A stretch of 64,000 nt of DNA from Planctomycetota bacterium (GCA_016179685.1 JACPCR010000053.1:99179-163178), one strand, 5' to 3'; shown: positions 48,201-56,546, counted from the first letter of the stretch. Numbers and translations: made by a program. The notes: generated by a model not told the origin, from the sequence alone.

Positions 48201-48708
48201 GACGGAGACGCGTCAGAAAGGCCAGAAGCGCTACCAGGATGAAAAATTCCAGTCGCAGCTCGAAATGAACGTGAAGGAGCTTGAGGAGATTCAGCAGACG
48301 GTGGCGCAGAACGCGGTGATTCAAACGGACATTGAGCGGGCGGACGAGGCCGCAGCCGGGGAGTCGTCCAGAGGTGTGGGCGGCGGTGGAGGCGGCATCG
48401 AGGGAAAGCATGAGGCCGGGTACGCTCAAGAAGGTGACGAAGAGTCGACGCTCCAGGGGCTTGCCCGGGATAAAATGGAGGGGCGGAAGGTCGAAACCAG
48501 GGCGCTATCGATCCGGGTGGACTTGCCTGAAGGCGGAATCCCCTACCATTTCAAGACTCTGAAGGGCGAGGCCAGGATCGATTTCCGGCACACTTCGACC
48601 CGGAGCACCCATCGCCTGGGAGCGGCGGGAGTCCTTCTTCTCCTGGTGGCGCTTGGTGTCTTGGCGGGACGGCGACTCGCGCACCCGAGGTCCGATTTCA
48701 AAGACTGA
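45292..48708 (+). CDS. Giant membrane-anchored beta-rich protein 3 (IPY/LW family)
   Basis: The product has 1138 aa. A signal peptide (cut near A-V-R-A) is followed at 39-70 by F-Y-V-P-Y-D, I-Y-L-P-E-E-D-F-F-D-L-W-E-R-A. The beta-rich body ends in W-S-V-F-V-R-D-E-P-V-R-P-A and G-G-N-M near 904. A coiled-coil segment (about 920-1010, many K/Q/E/R), a Gly-rich stretch, the juxtamembrane V-D-L-P-E-G-G-I-P-Y-H-F (about 1075) and one transmembrane helix follow. It differs from its two paralogues chiefly in the coiled coil, which may mediate assembly. The function is unknown. Confidence 0.85.
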   Translation: MNRVIVRVCVLAACLAVVLRSAVRAEESSPPWQPGQTFYVPYDPKKPDFQKPIDKIYLPEEDFFDLWERAVPDALPPEKKPLVAYTLGNAAYRGRVEADLAVFDAQFEIETLADGWTEIPLPLSGVALREARVDDRPVTLASGPEGYTLGFEKAGRRTLTLVFAVPVHLASGTGRLSFKPPPVPAARLRLQLPSPGLEAKLGACRGGQRSSIVAGQTVLEAELGEVPEIAVSWSPRAVAGGDAATARVQAGQTLELTLREGYLEVSSRIVFKISRSPVREFALRVDKPLSVYSVTGENLRSWSSRPEEPEVIQAVFNEPVARECALEVRAGAPWVWDGNIGPLPLLAAQGVAGESGTIVVRSAPSLKSEFIPSTSVQRINLPARAPAAGSDASAVAAFEYARTPMTLQARVQALRPALATSDHSLFLIDRERVTARTDTEVEVKAADLFETAAELPSSWKVEALDGENLREWWTVPGEGLQRLHVAFASPVRGKSRLRLSCSIPVADPENLVLRSPRWLDAEERRGDLLLAARQGITLTTRHLDNARPLDLDKAAEHGPSPELPFLPVMAFSFAAANPAVTLALKPVSPSVSVIGVAHVTVESGVLRMRSMLRYEVREAAVDTFRFALPASVGNQIEMKSLEVRQVKSELLGEGDSARRAWGLRLHAPRTGTVEHAFDLEMGLPEAGDIRIPRLEALEVARSEFYLVLANRSEYLIQPQIVHGIQETPPADVPFLPPGLAAGSAVTAYKARTEDWELVFSKQTTKMQELIEASIDWAELKSSVSREGLWLTKLVYHLQNRTEQYLEVEMPEGADIWSVFVRDEPVRPAIVQRPGGVHTLIPLVKTTAGDLSFDVEMVYAQRMPERFQWNGSVSVRAPRVVRIPVTQTYWSLYLPEGFRYYGFGGNMDEIVEEVKLVDKVKAMAREQTQILQSYQYGSEAQKVKARANLAKLQEGLQQSWQKARTDTDQRRTETRQKGQKRYQDEKFQSQLEMNVKELEEIQQTVAQNAVIQTDIERADEAAAGESSRGVGGGGGGIEGKHEAGYAQEGDEESTLQGLARDKMEGRKVETRALSIRVDLPEGGIPYHFKTLKGEARIDFRHTSTRSTHRLGAAGVLLLLVALGVLAGRRLAHPRSDFKD

Positions 48709-48992
48709 AGGCTGGTCAGAATAAAGAATGGCGCATCCGGCTTTTCCGCGTGTGAGCAGCGGGCAGTGGAGGGCGTGAGCGCGTGGGGAGGCAAGTCGCG
48801 CGGCCGCTGTGCGACCGCTCCCCTTATGCGCTACGCGTGCGTGAGCGGTTCGCCGGGGTCCCGGGGCCGTCCGTCGAGGATTTTCGTTCGCCGCATTTCT
48901 CATCACACCGGGCTCATCGTATATTGGCTGACTCTTTCTCTGTACCTTGGCGTCTGTGTCCCGCATCAGCAGGAAGTGCCGGAAAAAACTAT

Positions 48993-51335
48993 ATGACCCT
49001 GCAACGTCTCTTTCTTCTGGGCTGGTTGTCCTTGCCCGCTGCTCTCACAGCGGAGCCCCGGGGCCTGCTCCTGGTCGAGAATGGCCAGCCGCAGGCGACG
49101 ATCGTCGTTTCCGGTCAGACCAACGAAAAGGTCAAGACGGCGGCACAGGAGCTGCAAACCTATATCGAAAAAATGTCTGGCGCTAAATTGCCCTGGGTCA
49201 CCGACGAGCCGAAACCCGAAGCCACAAGAATGATCCTCGTCGGCCAGAGCCGCTTGACCGATGAAATGAAGGTGTCCATTCCCTCGGGCGTGACCAACGC
49301 CCGAAGAGAGGAAGGATTCGTCATCCACTGCAAAGGGGACCGATTGGTCCTCGCTGGCAACAACGACGGACCCTATCACGGGACCGAATACGCGGTCTAT
49401 GAGTTTCTGAATCGGTTGGGCGTCCGCTGGTTCATGCCCGGCGAATTCGGCGAGAGGGTGCCCCAGCAGGCGACCGTAGCGTTTCCCGAGATCGAGCTGA
49501 CCGAGAAACCGGATTTTCTCCAACGGAACTGGTGGCTGCATACCAAGCCGGAGCTGGCGGAGTTGGAGAAGCGATGGAAGCTTCGCAACAAGATGAACCC
49601 CGACCCCATGTTCGTCATTCCGGGCGACAGCAGTGTCCGGGGCGTCGTGGGAGATGCGGCCACTTTCAAGGAGCATCCGGAATACTTTGCCATGAACCTG
49701 GATGGCACCCGCAATCCCCACATGCCCAACCTGGCGCATCCGAAGGCGGTCGAGATTGCGGCCGGAATCATCAAGGACTCTTTTCGGAAGAATCCTGCGG
49801 CCACTTCCTCCGGCTTCGCGCCGGACGACGGGTATCCCCGGGACTATGATCCGGAGACGTTAAAGCAAAACCACGGGATCGTGGAAATTTATGGAAGGCC
49901 GGGCGTTCCGAGCGAGGCCAGCATCAGCGAGGAGTGGATGAATTTTGTAAACCGGGTCACCCTCGAAGTGCGGAAGGAGTTTCCAGACGCCTATATCGCC
50001 ACGAACGGGTATGCGAACCGGGACATACCGCCGCTGGGCGTCAAGCTGGACGACCACATGGTGATCATGTTTGCGGCGATCTGGAGCTGCACGATTCACG
50101 CCTACGACGATGACCACTGCTGGCAGAAGGTGCGGCAGGGTCAGATGCTGAGACGCTGGTGCGAGTTGAGCCAAAACGTATGGATTTACGGTTACAACTA
50201 CCAGATGCTGATGTCGGGCCTCACGCCGCTGCCCGAGGTGCGCAAGCTGCGCCGCGACTTCCCGCTGATGAAAAAATGGGGAGTCATCGGATTCCTGGAC
50301 GAGACGCGCAACGTGTGGGCCGAGTCCGGCATCGCCAGCCGCTACCTTCGCGCCCGGCTCGAATGGAACGCCCTTGCCGACGTCGATGCCATCGTGGGGG
50401 ATTTCTACTCCCAGTGGTACGGCCCGGCTTCGAAGGCCATGCGGGCATTCTATGAAGCTCTGGAAGATGAGATTGAGAAAACCCCCATGCACGGCCATGA
50501 GGACCGCATCCTGCCAGAGGTCTATTCCACCGACCTGATGGCTGCGCTCTCCCGGCATCTCGCCGAAGCTGAAAAACTGGCCCAGACGGAGGCGCAGGCC
50601 CTGCACGTGCGTGCTGACCGGCTCATCTTCGAACACTTGAAGGCCTACGTCGCGATGTCGGCCGCCGAAGCGGCTGGCGATTTTGCCGAAGCGGCCAAGC
50701 ACGCCCAAGCCATGCTCGACCTGCGCACGCCACTACACCAGATCAATCCCTTCTTCATCTGGCCGGATGAGGCCGGTTACCACAGCGGCATCTGGTACTG
50801 GGGCGTGACCGCCCGCAGGGATTACTATCAGTCGCTGGCGGACATGACCACCGGCAAGACCGGCGACCGGGTGGCGCTCCTACCGGACCGCGCCTCGTTC
50901 CGGACCGATCCGCACGAAGACGGCATCTTCGCCCGTTGGTTTGCTCTGAACATTTCTCAAGAAGGCTGGAGGCCCATACAGGTTACCAGGCCTTACTACT
51001 GCCAGGGGTACGAAGATGCACAGGGACATCCCTACATCGGAACCTTGTGGTATCGGTTCAACGTGGATGTTCCAGCGCTGGCCAAGGATAGAAAAGTGAT
51101 GATCTATGCGCCGGTCGTGGAAACGGAGGCCTGGTGCTGGGTGAACGGCGAGTATGTGGGCCACCGGCCTTACCAGGAAGCCTATATCCGTCCGCTGCAG
51201 ATGGAATTTGACGTGACCCAGGCCATTCGGCCCGGCGCGGCAAATCAGGTCACTATCCGTGTCAGCACGAGTCTGATGGAAGCGCAGGCATCTGATGGTC
51301 TCTTCTCTCGCGTGTTCCTCTACGCACCCAAGTAG
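48993..51335 (+). CDS. Secreted DUF4838-type glycosidase-like protein
   Basis: The product has 780 aa. A signal peptide (M-T-L-Q-R-L-F-L-L-G-W) ends near residue 20. Residues 30-150 resemble the N-terminal domain of alpha-glucuronidase/GH20-type enzymes (A-A-Q-E-L-Q-T-Y-I-E-K-M-S-G). The central part is DUF4838 with Y-E-F-L-N-R-L-G-V-R-W-F and a TIM-barrel-like core. The C-terminal 150 residues look like a galactose-binding jelly roll (W-C-W-V-N-G-E-Y-V-G-H). It probably binds or cleaves polysaccharide outside the cytoplasm. The ATG at 48993 starts the signal peptide. Confidence 0.85.
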   Translation: MTLQRLFLLGWLSLPAALTAEPRGLLLVENGQPQATIVVSGQTNEKVKTAAQELQTYIEKMSGAKLPWVTDEPKPEATRMILVGQSRLTDEMKVSIPSGVTNARREEGFVIHCKGDRLVLAGNNDGPYHGTEYAVYEFLNRLGVRWFMPGEFGERVPQQATVAFPEIELTEKPDFLQRNWWLHTKPELAELEKRWKLRNKMNPDPMFVIPGDSSVRGVVGDAATFKEHPEYFAMNLDGTRNPHMPNLAHPKAVEIAAGIIKDSFRKNPAATSSGFAPDDGYPRDYDPETLKQNHGIVEIYGRPGVPSEASISEEWMNFVNRVTLEVRKEFPDAYIATNGYANRDIPPLGVKLDDHMVIMFAAIWSCTIHAYDDDHCWQKVRQGQMLRRWCELSQNVWIYGYNYQMLMSGLTPLPEVRKLRRDFPLMKKWGVIGFLDETRNVWAESGIASRYLRARLEWNALADVDAIVGDFYSQWYGPASKAMRAFYEALEDEIEKTPMHGHEDRILPEVYSTDLMAALSRHLAEAEKLAQTEAQALHVRADRLIFEHLKAYVAMSAAEAAGDFAEAAKHAQAMLDLRTPLHQINPFFIWPDEAGYHSGIWYWGVTARRDYYQSLADMTTGKTGDRVALLPDRASFRTDPHEDGIFARWFALNISQEGWRPIQVTRPYYCQGYEDAQGHPYIGTLWYRFNVDVPALAKDRKVMIYAPVVETEAWCWVNGEYVGHRPYQEAYIRPLQMEFDVTQAIRPGAANQVTIRVSTSLMEAQASDGLFSRVFLYAPK

Positions 51336-51378
51336 ACGGGTGGGGACTGACGCTCTGCCCCGAGGACCAGCGTAAAAG

Positions 51379-51668
51379 CTTAGGCGCTTGGGTCACCAAA
51401 CTTGAAAAAAGTTTTTAAGTTTGAGTTACCCTTGAATGGATAAGAATTCTTTCGATCCCGATCCCGACGTGCGCTCAATGGAGATGTTCCGAGATGAACT
51501 AAGAAGTTGGAAACTTGAGTCAGAGACTTCTGCTGACCCGCCATTGTTGGGCCGGCGAAGCCGTGCCAATCCTGGCTCTGAAATCCGCGAGCCCGGAGGG
51601 CGCAGCGGATTTCATGAGTGATCCTTCTCTGTTCACTGTCTTAAAAGAGCCCCGAAGTGGGCGAAATG
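51379..51668 (-). repeat. Interspersed repeat R2, fullest copy (C)
   Basis: About 290 bp, inverted relative to copies A and B. Starting from 51668 on the minus strand it has TTCGGGGCTCTTTTAAGACAG, GAAATCCGCTGCGCCC, GGCTTCGCCGGCCC, GTCAGCAGAAGTCTCTGACTC, a block ending GAAAGAATTCTTATCCAT, the A/T-rich hairpin CAAACTT...AAGTTTG and CCAAGCGCCTAAG. On the plus strand it contains a 61-codon frame (M-D-K-N-S-F-D-P...) that also prefixes purE. It encodes the astA C-terminus at its other end. Confidence 0.7.
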
Positions 51669-52711
51669 AGTGCCGATGCTGAGGCTGTTCCGGCCCTCAC
51701 TGGAATGGTTCGGACGGGAAGTAGCCAGACCGGGCTGCCCGGCTCCAGGCCCAGCAGCCTGGCGGCAGCGGGCTCGAGGCGCGCCTCGGCAAGGTCCCGC
51801 GTGACGGCCATCCCCGTGAGGACGCAGCGGAGGTCGTGGCCCGCGCCGGACACCACCAGCGCTTGGGAAGCAAGGTCGGCTCGTTCCTCTCCGGCAAAGA
51901 CCGAGGGCCGGCTCTCCAGCACCGCGGTGGTGGAATCCGTCAAGGCGCCGAGGTGCGGGCCGCCGTCGAATGGACAGACCTGGTTCAGGAAACGGAATCC
52001 GATGCGCAAGAGCATGCGCTCAGCAGGTTTCGATGCCTCGCCGGTGACGCCGATGACGGCCTGGGCCTCCTTCGGCAGCAGCTCGACGCAGATGGGTTCC
52101 CGGGGAAACAGGGCGAGGATGAACTCCTTGTTGTGGATGCTGAGGCGGTCAGCCATCGCATACGACAGACCCGTGAACGGGGCGCCGATGGCATCCCACA
52201 ATGGGGTCGTCCGGTCTTCCCTCAAGGTAGGCATCAATTCCGAAAGAAGCCGCGGCTCGAAGTAGTCCCGGTGGAGCGCGATGAACAGAAAACGCAGCAT
52301 GGAAAGCTGTAGGCCGACCTTGAGGGGATGGGCGCGCCAGGCCCGGGAGACCACCAGGCCGCCCAGCTCCGTGGGGCCGTCCTCATCCGTGTGGAAGCTC
52401 AAAAAGCGAAGGCGTCGGCTGCCCACCAGCTTCGAATGGTTTTCCACCTCGGAAACCTGGAAATAGATGTGCGGAAAGCCCGGCTTCCCGTGCTTCGCGA
52501 AGATGGAACTGGTCCCCACCACGTGACCGTCGGCTTCCGCCACGAACATGAACCGGCTTTCGGAGGAGGGTTCAGTGAAGGACCGGCAAGAATTCTCCAA
52601 TTCCGTCTCCAGCTCCCTGCGGTCCGCGGGTAGATTCAGAGAATCCAGCTCCTCAGCGAGCTTTGCCAGGCCGTCCAGGTCGTTCATCTGTGCGGGTCTG
52701 AGCAGGAACAT
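51641..52711 (-). CDS. astA: Arginine N-succinyltransferase
   Basis: The product has 356 aa, slightly longer than typical AstA. It begins M-F-L-L-R-P-A-Q-M-N-D-L-D-G-L, and contains H-I-Y-F-Q-V, T-E-L-G-G-L-V-V, W-D-A-I-G-A-P-F and G-L-S-Y-A-M-A-D-R-L, all AstA landmarks. It transfers succinyl from succinyl-CoA to arginine, the first step of the AST pathway. No astB-E genes are here. Strong ribosome-binding site AAAGGAGT precedes ATG 52711. The last eight or so residues (I-S-P-T-S-G-L-F) lie in repeat R2, so the original end was probably replaced. Confidence 0.9.
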   Translation of the reverse strand: MFLLRPAQMNDLDGLAKLAEELDSLNLPADRRELETELENSCRSFTEPSSESRFMFVAEADGHVVGTSSIFAKHGKPGFPHIYFQVSEVENHSKLVGSRRLRFLSFHTDEDGPTELGGLVVSRAWRAHPLKVGLQLSMLRFLFIALHRDYFEPRLLSELMPTLREDRTTPLWDAIGAPFTGLSYAMADRLSIHNKEFILALFPREPICVELLPKEAQAVIGVTGEASKPAERMLLRIGFRFLNQVCPFDGGPHLGALTDSTTAVLESRPSVFAGEERADLASQALVVSGAGHDLRCVLTGMAVTRDLAEARLEPAAARLLGLEPGSPVWLLPVRTIPVRAGTASASALISPTSGLF

Positions 52712-52740
52712 GGCTGACTCCTTTACAGTCCCAGGGTGTA

Positions 52741-52878
52741 ACTTCTCCGCGCCGCACGGAGATATGGAAAGGTGTCCCGCCAGACTTGTCCCCGTGGGAG
52801 GCGGGTCGGGTGTCAGTTGATTCCTGAACCCTGACACCTCTTCCACTCTGGTTGGGTTGCGGGCCTCGCCCGCCTCGA
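52741..52878 (+). repeat. Interspersed repeat R4 (GGTGTC family), best copy
   Basis: AAAGGTGTCCCGCCAGA, GGGAGGCGGGTCGGGTGTCAG, TTGATTCCTGAACC, CTGACACCTCTTCC and GGGTTGCGGGCCTCGCCCGCC follow one another. Order and text match the inverted copy at 17574-17740. It lies between the divergent astA and SDR genes. The rest of this 500-bp spacer (to 53210) shows no convincing gene. Confidence 0.7.
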
Positions 52879-53210
52879 GGAAGCGCTGCCTCAAACCGAA
52901 AGCGCTTCGCTGGAAATCTCATCCCGATAGGGGAAAATGGCTTTCGTCGCCCCGCGCTTCAAGGCGACCCGTTTTTTCCTCGTGCGGGCCTTCGAGACGC
53001 GAGCGGACATTTCGACGACGAGCACGAGGACGATAGGACACGACAATCCAGGACAGGTCTCATGGGTTACGGTTTTTCCCCCGGGAGACGGCTGGTTTCT
53101 CGGTTCAGAACGGCATCAGCGCTTCCAAGCTCGCCTACTCGTCGGGCCGATGCCCCTTTTTAACATACCCCTGAAATTGGCCATCTTCCAGGACAGGAGG
53201 TCAAGAAGCC

Positions 53211-54026
53211 ATGAACGGATACCACAGATTCCTCGAGGGCCGGGTAGGACTGGTGACGGGATCGGGCCGTGGCATCGGCAGAGCCTATGCCGAGCGGCTG
53301 GCCCGGCTGGGAGCGTCGGTAGCGGTGCATGACATCACCGAGGAAGCCCCAGGCGAGTTTGGCGAGGCGCGGTCGCTCTCGGAGGTGGCCGAACAGGTCG
53401 CCGGCCTGGGGACGCAGACACTCGCCGTAACGGGTGACCTGACGCGCCGGGATGCGGTGTCGGCCTTGACGGCCGGGATTCGGGAGAAATTGGGGCCCAT
53501 TGACATCCTGGTGAACAACGCCGGAGGGGACATCGCGGCCCGTGGCGGCAAGGCCGATCCGAATGACTGCGTCTTCATCCCGGACGAGGACGCGGTGGCC
53601 ATCCTGGACCGGAATCTCCGAAGCGCAATCCTCTGCTGCCAGGCCGTGTCCCCGTCGATGATGGAACGGCGCTATGGCCGCATCGTCAACATATCATCGA
53701 ATGCCGCTTTCTATGGCGGCGGGTACGGCGCCATGTACGCCGTCGCGAAGGCCGGAGTGGTGCACTTCACCCGCTGTCTCGCCGCCCAGCTCCGGGACTA
53801 CTGCGTCACGGTCAACTGCATCGCCCCGGGAAATACGCCGACGGCGCGATTCAAGGCCACACGACAGGTGGACCCGGAATGGCTCAATCGCAAAAACACG
53901 TTGAATCGCCCGACTTTTCCGGAAGACCTCGCCAATGTCATGGAATTCTTCGTGAGCGACCTGGCCTCCTTCGTCAGCGGACAGGTGATCAGCGTGGATG
54001 GCGGCGGCCGGCTCAGCCCGGGCTAA
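53211..54026 (+). CDS. Short-chain dehydrogenase/reductase
   Basis: The product has 271 aa. It has the classical SDR features T-G-S-G-R-G-I-G (cofactor loop), N-N-A-G-G, and the Tyr-Lys pair in M-Y-A-V-A-K at about residue 175, with Ser in N-I-S-S-N. The C-terminal end is S-G-Q-V-I-S-V-D-G-G-G. A clear AGGAGGTC ribosome-binding site precedes ATG 53211. The substrate is unknown. Confidence 0.92.
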   Translation: MNGYHRFLEGRVGLVTGSGRGIGRAYAERLARLGASVAVHDITEEAPGEFGEARSLSEVAEQVAGLGTQTLAVTGDLTRRDAVSALTAGIREKLGPIDILVNNAGGDIAARGGKADPNDCVFIPDEDAVAILDRNLRSAILCCQAVSPSMMERRYGRIVNISSNAAFYGGGYGAMYAVAKAGVVHFTRCLAAQLRDYCVTVNCIAPGNTPTARFKATRQVDPEWLNRKNTLNRPTFPEDLANVMEFFVSDLASFVSGQVISVDGGGRLSPG

Positions 54027-54148
54027 CTCTTGCTGTTCGAAGCGCTCGCGTACGCGTAGCCGACGCGCGTGGAGGCAGGCGGCCACGCCTGCCATCTATC
54101 CCCAGGCGAGCCGCCCGGGGCTACGCGAGGGCATCCGGAGGAGTGTTT

Positions 54149-54193
54149 CAAATTCAAAAAGTTTTTTGAGTTTGGGGCCCCGAATGCCTAAAG
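54149..54193 (+). repeat. Interspersed repeat R2, partial copy E
   Basis: CAAATTCAAAAAGTTTTTTGAGTTTG, then GGGGCCCCGAATGCCTAAAG, corresponds to the A/T-rich hairpin and CAAGCGCCTAAG blocks of R2. As in copy A, an AAGTGC-family hairpin follows at once. Confidence 0.5.
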
Positions 54194-54195
54194 TA

Positions 54196-54233
54196 TTCGA
54201 GCGCGGAAGTACGAGAGCACTTCCATGCTCGAA
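54196..54233. repeat. Apex-conserved hairpin (AAGTGC family), member 6
   Basis: TTCGAGCGCGGAAGTAC (54196-54212) and GCACTTCCATGCTCGAA (54217-54233) pair at 15 of 17 positions around GAGA. It ends 17 bp before the moxR GTG, so it could mask or expose that start. Confidence 0.6.
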
Positions 54234-54250
54234 GAATAGAGGCATTTCTC

Positions 54251-55267
54251 GTGAGCCAACTCGATACCCGGGAGAAGGCTGAGACGGCTATTCGCCGTCT
54301 CCAGGCCTGCTACGAGGCTCTTCAGGGCAGCCTCGGCCAGGTCCTGATCGGCCAGGCCACCGTTGTCAAGCTGGTGGCCACTGGGCTGTTCAGCGGCGGC
54401 CACATGCTCATCATCGGAGTGCCCGGCCTCGCCAAGACACTCATAGTCAAGACTCTGGCCCACTGCCTCGGATGGGAGTTCCGCCGCATCCAGTTCACTC
54501 CGGACGTCATGCCCGCCGACATTACCGGTACGGAGATTTTGCAGTCCGAGGAGGGGACCCACCGGCGATCACTCGTTTTCCGGAAGGGCCCCCTTTTCGC
54601 CAACCTGATCCTGGCGGACGAGATCAACCGGACTCCGCCGAAGACTCAGGCCGCGCTTCTCGAGGCCATGCAGGAGCTTTCGATCACCGTCGGGGGCGTC
54701 ACCTACCCCCTTACGCCGCCGTTCGTCGTCGTGGCCACGCAGAATCCGATCGAGCAGGAAGGGACTTACCCGCTGCCGGAGGCCCAGCTCGACCGGTTTC
54801 TGCTGAGCATTCATGTGGACTACCCGACGAGGGACGAGGAGCGAGCTATTGCCGCCAGGCCCCTTCGCATCGTCTTGCCTTCCATGAGTCCCCTGGCTGA
54901 GCGAGCAGAGTTCCTCGATTTCATCCGCGTGATTGACGATGCCCCGGTCCCTCCCCATGTCCTCGAGTACGCGGTGTCGCTCGTGTCCGCCAGCCGGCCG
55001 AAAAGCGATGCCGCTACCGATTTTGTCCGACGTTACGTCGCCTGGGGCGCGGGCCCCCGGGCGACCCAGCACCTGGTTACCGCGTCGAAGGCCAGCGCGC
55101 TCCTCGAGGGCCGGCCGTCACCCGAGCCTCAAGACGTCCGGGACCTGGCGCTTCCCGTCCTCCGCCACCGTATCATTCCCAATTACAATGCTCTGGGAGA
55201 AGGACTCGATGCGGGCCGCATCGTCGAGCATCTGCTCGAAGCCGTGCGGCCAGGCGGCAAGTCCTAA
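54251..55267 (+). CDS. MoxR-family AAA+ ATPase
   Basis: The product has 338 aa. Walker A G-V-P-G-L-A-K-T, D-I-T-G-T-E, Walker B L-I-L-A-D-E-I-N-R-T-P-P-K-T-Q-A-A-L and sensor-1 A-T-Q-N-P-I-E-Q-E-G-T-Y-P-L-P-E-A-Q-L-D-R-F are all present. MoxR proteins act as chaperones with VWA-domain partners, here probably the DUF58 and VWA proteins that follow. The start is GTG; no ATG fits. It is first in an operon of five. Confidence 0.93.
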   Translation: MSQLDTREKAETAIRRLQACYEALQGSLGQVLIGQATVVKLVATGLFSGGHMLIIGVPGLAKTLIVKTLAHCLGWEFRRIQFTPDVMPADITGTEILQSEEGTHRRSLVFRKGPLFANLILADEINRTPPKTQAALLEAMQELSITVGGVTYPLTPPFVVVATQNPIEQEGTYPLPEAQLDRFLLSIHVDYPTRDEERAIAARPLRIVLPSMSPLAERAEFLDFIRVIDDAPVPPHVLEYAVSLVSASRPKSDAATDFVRRYVAWGAGPRATQHLVTASKASALLEGRPSPEPQDVRDLALPVLRHRIIPNYNALGEGLDAGRIVEHLLEAVRPGGKS

Positions 55268-55278
55268 CGCGCCGTCCC

Positions 55279-55412
55279 ACCCTGTCTGCGCCGCGGACGG
55301 CGCGCCTGCCTGTGCGTGCGGCACGCACGCAGACAGGGCAGGCAGGCGCGGTCGGCGCTTCTCCCAGAGGTGTAGCCGACGCCCTCACACGGGGATGCAT
55401 CCCGGGCGTCGG
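55279..55412. repeat. Nested inverted repeats between moxR and DUF58
   Basis: CCCTGTCTGCG (55279-55289) matches 55328-55338 inverted. CGCGCCTGCC (55300-55309) matches 55341-55350. CCGACGCCC (55376-55384) matches 55404-55412 and encloses GGGATGCATCCC. The last hairpin ends 11 bp before the DUF58 start, where no clear ribosome-binding site is seen. Confidence 0.5.
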
Positions 55413-55423
55413 AACGGTCCCCT

Positions 55424-56329
55424 ATGGCTGATCCTGCCCATCCGTTGCTCGATTTGACCCGCATGGAAGTCCTCCGTCGGGTCCGGCTGCGGCCCAGCGG
55501 CTCGGCCGAAGGTCATTTCTCCGGCCCGCACAAGTCCCACTACCGAGGCGCCGCAGTCGAGTTCGCTGATTACCGTGAATACGTTGATGGGGATGATATC
55601 CGCCTCGTCGATTGGAAGGTGTTCGCCCGGTCCGATCGCTACGTCGTCCGGCTCTACGAGGCCGAGCGCAACCTGTTCACCTACCTGCTTCTGGACGCCA
55701 GCGCCTCGATGGGCTTCGCCGGCGCAGCCGCGCCGTCCGAAAGCAAGCTAGTCTTCGGCTCACGTCTCGCCGCCGCCCTCGCCTACCTCGCCGTTCGCGA
55801 AGGAGATGAGGTCGGCCTCACCCTGGCCGGCGATCGGCTGAGGGACTTCCACTCTCCAAGGGCTTCCTGGCCCCACCTGCGCGTTCTGCTCGATGCGCTT
55901 GGCGAGGCCCGGGCCGCGGGCGGGACCGACCTCGGCTGCTGCCTTGGCGAGCTGTTCGCCCGCGCTTCCCGACGCGGCGTCCTCGTCGTCCTGAGCGATT
56001 TCCTCGAGCACGGACCCGATTTCTGGAAGGCCATCGACCTCTTTCGGGTCTCTCGATTCGACGTCCTCTTTTTCCACGTGGTCCACCCGGAGGAGCTTGA
56101 TCTCCCCCGCCTCCCCTCCGCTCGCTTCCTCGACAGCGAGGGTGATGGGCAGTTCCTGGCCGAGCCCGAGGTGGTCCGGGAGCTTTACCGCGAGCGCTTC
56201 GCCCGATTCCTCGTCGAGGTGGAAGCGGCGGCCAGGGCCCGCGGGTGCGACTGGTATCTGGCGCGGACGGACGCGGACCCCTACGCGTTCCTCCAGCGCT
56301 GTTTCCTCGCGCGGGAAGCAGTTCGATGA
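55424..56329 (+). CDS. DUF58-domain protein
   Basis: The product has 301 aa. It has the DUF58 signature Y-R-E-Y-V-D-G-D-D-I-R-L-V-D-W-K near residue 46 and a VWA-like D-A-S-A-S-M-G-F at about 87. There is no transmembrane helix. DUF58 proteins are regular partners of MoxR ATPases. It follows moxR and the nested repeats. Confidence 0.92.
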   Translation: MADPAHPLLDLTRMEVLRRVRLRPSGSAEGHFSGPHKSHYRGAAVEFADYREYVDGDDIRLVDWKVFARSDRYVVRLYEAERNLFTYLLLDASASMGFAGAAAPSESKLVFGSRLAAALAYLAVREGDEVGLTLAGDRLRDFHSPRASWPHLRVLLDALGEARAAGGTDLGCCLGELFARASRRGVLVVLSDFLEHGPDFWKAIDLFRVSRFDVLFFHVVHPEELDLPRLPSARFLDSEGDGQFLAEPEVVRELYRERFARFLVEVEAAARARGCDWYLARTDADPYAFLQRCFLAREAVR

Positions 56330-56334
56330 ACCTA

Positions 56335-56366
56335 GCGTTCGGAAGTGCACCCGCACTTTCGAACGC
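56335..56366. repeat. Apex-conserved hairpin (AAGTGC family), member 7
   Basis: GCGTTCGGAAGTGC (56335-56348) and GCACTTTCGAACGC (56353-56366) pair fully (one G-T wobble) around ACCC. It starts 6 bp after the DUF58 stop. Confidence 0.7.
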
Positions 56367-56457
56367 GTGTACTAAAGGAAACCCCTCCTCCGCAGGCTCC
56401 CGTTGGGACTTTGCAGCATCCCTCCCCATGGGGCAGGTCCGGGAGGGGTTTCAGGCT

Positions 56458-56503
56458 AGTCCTGCTGTTCAGAAGTGCTGGTGCACTTCTGAACAGCAGG
56501 ACT
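56458..56503. repeat. Apex-conserved hairpin (AAGTGC family), member 8
   Basis: A perfect 21-bp stem (56458-56478 with 56483-56503) with loop TGGT and outer sequence AGTCCTGCTGTTCAG. It lies 44 bp before the BatA-like gene and 92 bp after member 7. Confidence 0.75.
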
Positions 56504-56546
56504 CAATGATTCATGAACCCCGGAGGCACGGCGTGAGACTGTTCAG

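Noticed and set aside
52937..53332. Small gene starting M-A-F-V-A-P-R
   Set aside because: It overlaps the SDR start in another frame, has a poor ribosome-binding site and no family resemblance; composition is unlike its neighbours.
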